From assembly GCA_937927695.1 (NCBI GenBank), contig CALBRU010000196.1, positions 1-8,327 of the forward strand: a stretch of DNA of 8,327 nt. The letters are read 5' to 3'. Position 1 is the stretch's first letter; the number at the start of each line of letters is the position of its first letter. Both the position numbers and the translations under genes were made by a program. The DNA is from an uncultured Thiomonas sp. GTDB taxonomy: Bacteria; Pseudomonadota; Gammaproteobacteria; Burkholderiales; Burkholderiaceae_C. The notes below the pieces were generated by a model that saw only the letters and a list, made by a program, of their open reading frames with translations, did no database searches and was not told the DNA's origin. This document shows positions 4,194-8,327 of this stretch, piece after piece.

Positions 4194-6274
4194 AGCTCGG
4201 CGCGCACCAGCAGGTCGAGCTGCCGACGCATGTCTTCCTGCGCGCGGACGAATGTCGGCGTCTCCAGCCCGTTGCTCAGGGCGCTGATAAGGCGCTGGTA
4301 GGCCAAGTGCAGCGGCCCGCCTTCCAATCCCTCCACCTCGATGTAATGGTGCAAGGCGGTGGCGGCGCGCGCCGCGAACGGCAGCGCGTCGGGCCAGGGC
4401 GTCATATAGGCCAGCCGCTGCTCCCACAACAGATGGGCCGCATAGATGCCCAGGGCCGTGCGGGGATGATCGCGGTTGATCGTCAGATGAAATCCGCGCA
4501 CCCAGTCCACCACCGCGTCGGCGGGCATGGGGCGAGCCAACCCGTAGCCCTGCCCGGAGTCGGCCTGCAGAATGATGGCTGCCTCCACCAGCCCGGCCGA
4601 CTCCAGCCCTTCGACCACGACGGTGCTGCCCAGATCGTGCGCCAGCCGGGTGAGATGCTGGATGAAATCGAGCGCCCGGCGCGGCGCCTTGCTCAGCCCG
4701 CCCAGCAGGCCCTGGTCGATCTTCACTTCGTCGAACGGAAAGCTGTCGAGCCGCAGCAGCGAACTGTAGCCTGAGCCGAGATCGTCTTCGGCCAGACGCA
4801 CACCGGTGGCGCGAAACCGCGCCAGCAGCGCGTCGCGCCGCTCCGAAATGTCGAGATCGCTGCTTTCCAGCAATTCCAGCGTGAAGTGGCGCGGATCGAG
4901 CGCATGGCTGCGCAGCAGTTGCTCCACCCGCTCCACATAACGCGGATCGCTCAGCGCCACGGGCGGCATGTTCACCGACACATCGAGGTCGATACCTTGC
5001 TGCGCCCAGCGCTGCCGGGCATGCAAGGCCTGCTCCAGGCCCAGACTGAACAGGCGCCACATATCGTGCGCGCCCAGCACAGGCAGAAACTCACCCGGCG
5101 TGATCAGCTCGCCGCCATCGCGCCGCTGCAGCCGCGCAAGCGCCTCGAATTTCTCGGGCCGACCCGTCTTGAGGTTGACCACGGGCTGATACCGCATCTG
5201 CAGGCCCGAATGATCGAGCAGATCGACATAGAACTGCCGCCGCGCGTAAGGCACCACGCCCGAAGGGCTATGCGCATAACGGGCAAACGCCAAACCCAGC
5301 AATTTTTGCAGATGCTCGACGAACACCCGGCGCGTCGAACTGGTGAAAAAGCCGGGATAGCTGCTGTAAAGATCCATCAGCGCAATGGGCTGGCCTGAGG
5401 CGTCGAGAATGGGAATGGACACGGCGCTGCGCGCGCCCATCTCATCCGCGACGTCCTTCCAGGGCAGGATCGCCGGATCGCAGGCATACGACGCGGTGTA
5501 CTGCACCTCGCGGCTGCGCCAAGCGCGGCCCGAAACGCCCAACCCTTGCGCCGCATCGCCGCGCACCGTGATGAACGCGGCTTCGCCGGAGTCGATGCGG
5601 TCGAGGTAGCGCGACTTGAAGCGTCGGCCGAAAGCGTGCTCGAACTGAACCACGCCTGCCGCATCAGGTCGCCCAATCGCGCCCGCCAGCACACCCTCGA
5701 TGTTTTCCAGCGCGCCGAGCACGGCGCGCAACAGATCGCTGAGAGTGTGCGCCGTGAGAATGGCCGCATCGATGCGAACCAGCGCCGCGTCGAACTGCCG
5801 GACGATGTCTTCGTGCCCCTCGATCTGCCACTGCAACTCATCCTGCAGCCGGGTGATGAAGTAGCGTAGCAAAGCCGCCCGCTCGGACGGCTCGACCCAC
5901 GCCGCAAAGTGGCCGATCAGCAAGCGGGTGTACAGCCCGTAAGCCTCGACCAGCCAGGACGCATCGAGCCCGATGAGCGCGTGCACCCGCCCCACATGCC
6001 GCGCCACCCGCACCGAAGCTTCGCTGCTGCCGACAAACAGGCTACGCAGATGGCGCTCCTGGTTGCTGCGCAGGCGCGAAAACTCGGCCACCGACAACAA
6101 CTTGAGCACGCGCGAAAACCGGGTCTGCTTGAGCAGCTCGTCGTAGAACTGCCGGATAAAAGCCTCGACCACGCCATTCAGATCGGGCTGCACTGCCGCG
6201 AGCAGCGCACGCAAGGCTGTCTGCTGCTCGGAGGGCGCTGGCGGCTCGGCTGAGATATTCAACTTTTCATACAT
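4184..6274 (-). CDS. Globin-coupled c-di-GMP phosphodiesterase (globin-GAF-EAL)
   Basis: From ATG 6274 the product is 696 residues. Residues ~28-165 resemble a sensor globin: FYDELL with Y44 as a possible distal residue, and VGRVHALIGLDASWLVEAY with H98 as candidate proximal haem ligand. A GAF-like domain follows (~180-330; SAVSIPILDASGQPIALMDL), then an EAL domain (~345-590). The EAL catalytic set looks complete: E377 of EAL, N435, E467, D497-D498, K518, E555 and Q575. It should therefore hydrolyse c-di-GMP to pGpG, probably in response to O2 or another haem ligand. Residues ~596-696 form a further helical domain that I do not recognise (see findings). An in-frame TTG at 6376 would add 34 residues; I prefer the ATG because the extension is Arg/Ser-rich and unlike a domain, although neither start has a good Shine-Dalgarno. 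It is divergent from cheY. Lower c-di-GMP would release YcgR braking and favour swimming. Confidence 0.88.
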   Translation of the reverse strand: MYEKLNISAEPPAPSEQQTALRALLAAVQPDLNGVVEAFIRQFYDELLKQTRFSRVLKLLSVAEFSRLRSNQERHLRSLFVGSSEASVRVARHVGRVHALIGLDASWLVEAYGLYTRLLIGHFAAWVEPSERAALLRYFITRLQDELQWQIEGHEDIVRQFDAALVRIDAAILTAHTLSDLLRAVLGALENIEGVLAGAIGRPDAAGVVQFEHAFGRRFKSRYLDRIDSGEAAFITVRGDAAQGLGVSGRAWRSREVQYTASYACDPAILPWKDVADEMGARSAVSIPILDASGQPIALMDLYSSYPGFFTSSTRRVFVEHLQKLLGLAFARYAHSPSGVVPYARRQFYVDLLDHSGLQMRYQPVVNLKTGRPEKFEALARLQRRDGGELITPGEFLPVLGAHDMWRLFSLGLEQALHARQRWAQQGIDLDVSVNMPPVALSDPRYVERVEQLLRSHALDPRHFTLELLESSDLDISERRDALLARFRATGVRLAEDDLGSGYSSLLRLDSFPFDEVKIDQGLLGGLSKAPRRALDFIQHLTRLAHDLGSTVVVEGLESAGLVEAAIILQADSGQGYGLARPMPADAVVDWVRGFHLTINRDHPRTALGIYAAHLLWEQRLAYMTPWPDALPFAARAATALHHYIEVEGLEGGPLHLAYQRLISALSNGLETPTFVRAQEDMRRQLDLLVRAELGP

Positions 6275-6382
6275 GGGGCGCCATGCTATTGATCGAAGCC
6301 AAGGGCAGGCAAGCGAAACATTCGATCCTGTTGACCTGAAACAAGTACGCCTCGATTTCCATTGCCGCGCCGCCAAAGCGAT

Positions 6383-6409
6383 TCAAGTTCCTGCCCCGCG
6401 TGCCGTTAC
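6383..6409 (+). promoter_or_regulatory. Putative sigma-28 (FliA) promoter of cheYZA
   Basis: TCAAGTTC (6383-6390), an 11-nt spacer (6391-6401), then GCCGTTAC (6402-6409). Against TAAAGTTT-N11-GCCGATAA this is 6/8 and 6/8 with exact spacing. Transcription would begin near 6415, about 30 nt before the chosen cheY start, with the GAGG ribosome binding site inside the leader. FliA dependence of chemotaxis operons is well established. The site also rules against a GTG start for cheY at 6400. Confidence 0.62.
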
Positions 6410-6434
6410 TTCAAACGCAAGACAAAACCATTAC

Positions 6435-6438
6435 GAGG
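6435..6438 (+). promoter_or_regulatory. Shine-Dalgarno deciding the TTG start of cheY
   Basis: GAGG at 6435-6438 sits 6 nt before the TTG at 6445. No comparable site precedes the upstream GTG at 6400, and none of the codons in between is a better start. Confidence 0.65.
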
Positions 6439-6444
6439 CCCACC

Positions 6445-6849
6445 TTGAAATTCCTGGTTGTTGACGACTTTCCCACCATGCGCCGTATCGTGCGCGGCCT
6501 GCTGATGCAGACCGGCTATGTGACCGGCAATATCGACGAGGCGGAAAACGGCGAAGAAGCCTGGCGCCGGCTGCAGGCCGGCGGTATCGAGTTCGTCGTC
6601 ACCGACTGGAATATGCCGGTGATGCAGGGCATCGACCTGCTCAAACACATCCGCGCCAGCGACAACCCCGCCATCCGCAGCCTGCCGGTGCTCATGGTCA
6701 CAGCCGAAGCCAAGAAAGAAAACATCATCGCCGCCGCACAGGCGGGGGTGAACGGCTACATCGTCAAGCCCTTCACCGCACAGACGCTGAAAGAAAAGCT
6801 CGACGCCATCATGGCGCGGCTCAACGCGGCAGCGGGAGCGGCACAATGA
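6445..6849 (+). CDS. cheY: Chemotaxis response regulator CheY
   Basis: A 134-residue single-domain receiver, closely similar to E. coli CheY. Landmarks (TTG-start numbering): metal-binding D7-D8 in FLVVDDF, phospho-acceptor D54 in VVTDWNMP, T86 in MVTAEAKKENIIAAAQAG, switch residue Y105 and K108 in GYIVKPF. Phospho-CheY binds FliM and the switch complex to reverse flagellar rotation. Relative to E. coli there is a small insertion near 26-30 (YVTGNIDEAENG) and the C-terminus carries an extra Ala-rich tail. Starting at TTG 6445 the protein opens directly with MKFLVVDD, lacking the few residues that precede this in E. coli; the GTG at 6400 would add 15 residues but overlaps the promoter -10. The stop overlaps cheZ by ATGA, indicating translational coupling. 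Confidence 0.96.
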   Translation: MKFLVVDDFPTMRRIVRGLLMQTGYVTGNIDEAENGEEAWRRLQAGGIEFVVTDWNMPVMQGIDLLKHIRASDNPAIRSLPVLMVTAEAKKENIIAAAQAGVNGYIVKPFTAQTLKEKLDAIMARLNAAAGAAQ

Positions 6850-7403
6850 GTCTCGAACACGCCGCCACCACGCAGACGCCGCAGCCCGCGGCCGCCTCCA
6901 GCGCGCTGCACAAGCTCACCGAGGCCGACGCCCTGCTGCACGAGGGCGTGCGCCGCATCATGGTCGCCTCCAGTGATCTGCCTGAAGCCAGCCATCCGCT
7001 CGAAGAAGCGCTGCGGCTGACCGAAACCCAGGCCATGTCCACGCTCGAAGCGGTGGAAAACGGCTTCTCCGAAATCGCCGCCATCCGCGCCACGCATGGC
7101 GGATTCATCGACGAACGTCTAGACCGTCTGGAACAACAGTTCCACACCATCCTCGCCAGCCAACAGGGGCAGGATCTCGCCGGGCAGCGGCTGAAAAAAA
7201 CCATCCATCTGCTGCAGGCGGTGGAGCAGCGCATCCGTGCCGCCGTCGAACAACTCGGCCCGCACCTTGAATCGGCGGCCACTACCGAGGCGCCGGCCCC
7301 GGCGGCCGACAGCGCCGCGCCGCTCAACGGAGTTCCCGCCTACGCCGGGCCCTCCTTTGCCCAGGATGACGTGGACGCCCTGCTGCGCGACCTCGGCATC
7401 TGA
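6846..7403 (+). CDS. cheZ: CheY-P phosphatase CheZ
   Basis: A 185-residue helical protein with the two CheZ hallmarks: the active-site segment ASQQGQDLAGQRLKK (104-118), with D110 and Q114 corresponding to E. coli D143 and Q147, and the C-terminal CheY-binding peptide QDDVDALLRDLGI (173-185) joined by an Ala/Pro-rich linker (~142-170). CheZ accelerates dephosphorylation of CheY-P, ending the tumble or reversal signal. It is shorter than E. coli CheZ (214 aa), mainly at the N-terminal helices. Its ATG overlaps the cheY stop (ATGA), giving 1:1 coupling of regulator and phosphatase. cheA begins 19 nt downstream. Confidence 0.95.
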   Translation: MSLEHAATTQTPQPAAASSALHKLTEADALLHEGVRRIMVASSDLPEASHPLEEALRLTETQAMSTLEAVENGFSEIAAIRATHGGFIDERLDRLEQQFHTILASQQGQDLAGQRLKKTIHLLQAVEQRIRAAVEQLGPHLESAATTEAPAPAADSAAPLNGVPAYAGPSFAQDDVDALLRDLGI

Positions 7404-7422
7404 AACCATCCGCCCCACCATC

Positions 7423-8327
7423 ATGGACAACGACATCCTGCTGGAATTCCTCGCCGAATCGCGCGAACTGCTGAGCCAGGCCCAAGACCAGTTGCTGCGG
7501 CTGGAATCGCAGCCCGACGACAGCGACGCCCTCAGCGCCATTTTCCGTGCCTTCCACACCCTCAAAGGCGGCGCCGGTTTTCTCGAAGCGCAGAACATGG
7601 TGGACTGGTGCCACCATCTCGAAGACCTGTTCGACAAAATGCGCAGCGGCAAACTGCGCGCGACCGCGCCGATGATCGACGCCATCCTGCGCGCCACCGA
7701 TGTCATCACCGCCATGCTCGATGACATGGCGCGCGGCGAAAATCCGCCCCCCGGCCCGGCCGCACTGGGCGCAGACATCCAGGCTTTCGCCCGTGGCGAA
7801 ACGCCCGCGCTGCCTGAAGCGGCCAAGGAAGCGGCCAAGGAGGCGGCCAATGAAGCGCCCAAGTCGCCCCCCGCAGCCGAGACCGCGCGGGAAGGCCTCT
7901 GGGTCACGCAGACCGAACGCGACAGCGGCAGCACCGGGCTCTTTGCCGAACGCCGCACCGCCGGCGCCGAGCCCACTGCCCCCGCAGCCTCCGCAAACGG
8001 CGACTCCATCACCCAAGACGAATTCGAGCGTGTGCTCGACGACCTCTATGGCGCAGGCCAGGCGCCGGGCGCGGCGCCTGCTGTCGCCGTTGCGGCACCG
8101 ACCAGCCGTACCGCCGACGAGATCACCCAGGACGAATTCGAACGTGTGCTCGACCAGATTCACGGCGCAGGCCACGCCCCGGGTCAGGCCAGCGCGCCAG
8201 CGCCTGAAGTCGCGCAAAAAGCCGCGCAAAAAGCTGAGCCTGCGGCACCAGCGGCACGCCCGGCCAATGGAAGCCCCGCCGAAGAAACCTCCATCCGCGT
8301 CGATTCCACCCGGATGGAGGTTTCTTC
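7423..8327 (+). CDS. cheA: Chemotaxis histidine kinase CheA, N-terminal part (3' end outside window)
   Basis: The first ~301 codons of CheA. The P1 HPt domain (1-~105) contains the phosphorylated His, H45, in FRAFHTLKGGAGFL. Then comes an unusually long Ala/Pro-rich linker (~106-285) with no P2 domain that I can recognise. It carries a four-unit EAAK-type repeat (132-147), two copies of an ITQDEFERVLD motif (194-216 and 232-254), and a doubled AQKA unit (~263-271). The segment ETSIRVDSTR (about 287-296) is the usual lead-in to the P3 dimerisation domain. CheA autophosphorylates under receptor/CheW control and passes phosphate to CheY. The ATG at 7423 opens MDNDILLEFLAESRELL as in the family; no strong Shine-Dalgarno is seen. 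The last 17 bases form an inverted repeat with 8281-8297 and may not be genuine cheA sequence. Confidence 0.93.
   Translation, partial: MDNDILLEFLAESRELLSQAQDQLLRLESQPDDSDALSAIFRAFHTLKGGAGFLEAQNMVDWCHHLEDLFDKMRSGKLRATAPMIDAILRATDVITAMLDDMARGENPPPGPAALGADIQAFARGETPALPEAAKEAAKEAANEAPKSPPAAETAREGLWVTQTERDSGSTGLFAERRTAGAEPTAPAASANGDSITQDEFERVLDDLYGAGQAPGAAPAVAVAAPTSRTADEITQDEFERVLDQIHGAGHAPGQASAPAPEVAQKAAQKAEPAAPAARPANGSPAEETSIRVDSTRMEVS
7816..7863 (+). repeat. 12-bp tandem repeat (x4) in the cheA linker
   Basis: Four units of GAAGCGGCCAAG or close variants (7816-7827, 7828-7839, 7840-7851, 7852-7863), encoding E-A-A-K, E-A-A-K, E-A-A-N, E-A-P-K. The first two are identical. EAAK repeats form stiff alpha-helical spacers. 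The repeat is probably prone to slippage in whole units, which would keep frame. Confidence 0.85.
8002..8184 (+). repeat. Duplicated 69-bp segment in the cheA linker
   Basis: Two 23-codon segments, 8002-8070 and 8116-8184, offset by 114 nt and separated by 45 nt. The shared protein pattern is D-x-I-T-Q-D-E-F-E-R-V-L-D-x-[LI]-x-G-A-G-x-A-P-G. The DNA is also highly similar, including identical runs around GACGAATTCGA and CGTGTGCTCGAC, so this is an internal duplication under protein-level conservation. Confidence 0.85.
8281..8327. repeat. Perfect 17-bp inverted repeat ending at the window edge
   Basis: GAAGAAACCTCCATCCG (8281-8297) and its exact reverse complement (8311-8327) are separated by 13 nt. 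The right arm stops at the last base available, so the repeat may be longer. It lies in coding sequence at the cheA linker/P3 border, where no such hairpin is expected. Confidence 0.9.

Noticed and set aside
4173..5060. 295-codon minus-strand frame within the EAL gene
   Set aside because: Same strand but wrong frame; Ala/Gly/Arg-rich translation, whereas the adjacent frame carries the complete EAL catalytic motif set.
6275..6382. Promoter for the globin-GAF-EAL gene on the minus strand
   Set aside because: Only weak sigma-70-like pairs (e.g. TTGCCT with ATAGCA at 17 nt) were seen, not better than chance, and no sigma-28 match.
7119..8229. Two long minus-strand frames opposite cheZ/cheA, one with repeated AASL
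   Set aside because: Antisense shadows of cheZ and cheA; the AASL repeats are the reverse reading of the EAAK-coding 12-bp repeat.

Overview
The window is GC-rich and densely coded. Everything in it except the first gene fragment and possibly the EAL-HDOD gene belongs to flagellar motility, chemotaxis or c-di-GMP control. The cheY-cheZ-cheA order, the E. coli-like CheY and CheZ, and the flgM/flgN pair point to a flagellated betaproteobacterium. A Burkholderiales of the Thiomonas/Leptothrix kind is my best guess, from overall impression and not from a search.

Layout. (1) 1-270, + strand: the C-terminal end of a glycosyltransferase-like protein. (2) 384-2416, + strand: a two-gene unit made of a catalytically degenerate EAL-HDOD protein and a YcgR-type PilZ flagellar brake. 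It ends at a convergent hairpin (2420-2441). (3) 4055-2470, - strand: a compact operon flgM-flgN-csrA-fliW with a sigma-28-like promoter (4082-4108) just upstream of flgM. (4) 6274-4184, - strand: a large protein with a globin-type haem sensor, a GAF domain, an intact EAL phosphodiesterase and an unrecognised C-terminal domain. A strikingly G-rich tract (4146-4193) lies between this gene and the flgM promoter. (5) 6383-8327, + strand: a second sigma-28-like promoter followed by cheY, cheZ and the first ~300 codons of cheA.

How the parts fit. Sigma-28 (FliA) appears to drive both its own anti-sigma factor (flgM) and the chemotaxis operon. CsrA and its protein antagonist FliW are co-transcribed with the flagellar checkpoint proteins FlgM and FlgN, so secretion-coupled transcriptional control (FlgM) and post-transcriptional control (CsrA/FliW) sit in one transcript. 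The c-di-GMP level is set by an apparently active, possibly oxygen-responsive phosphodiesterase and read out by YcgR. The EAL-HDOD protein has lost key metal ligands and is more likely a regulator than an enzyme.

Most notable points: the csrA-fliW pair inside a proteobacterial flgMN operon, with a CsrA-type site overlapping the fliW ribosome binding site; two FliM/CheZ-like putative CheY-docking motifs in the CheA linker, where a P2 domain would usually sit; a potential G-quadruplex upstream of flgM; and a perfect 17-bp inverted repeat that ends exactly at the last base, which may be an assembly or amplification fold-back.
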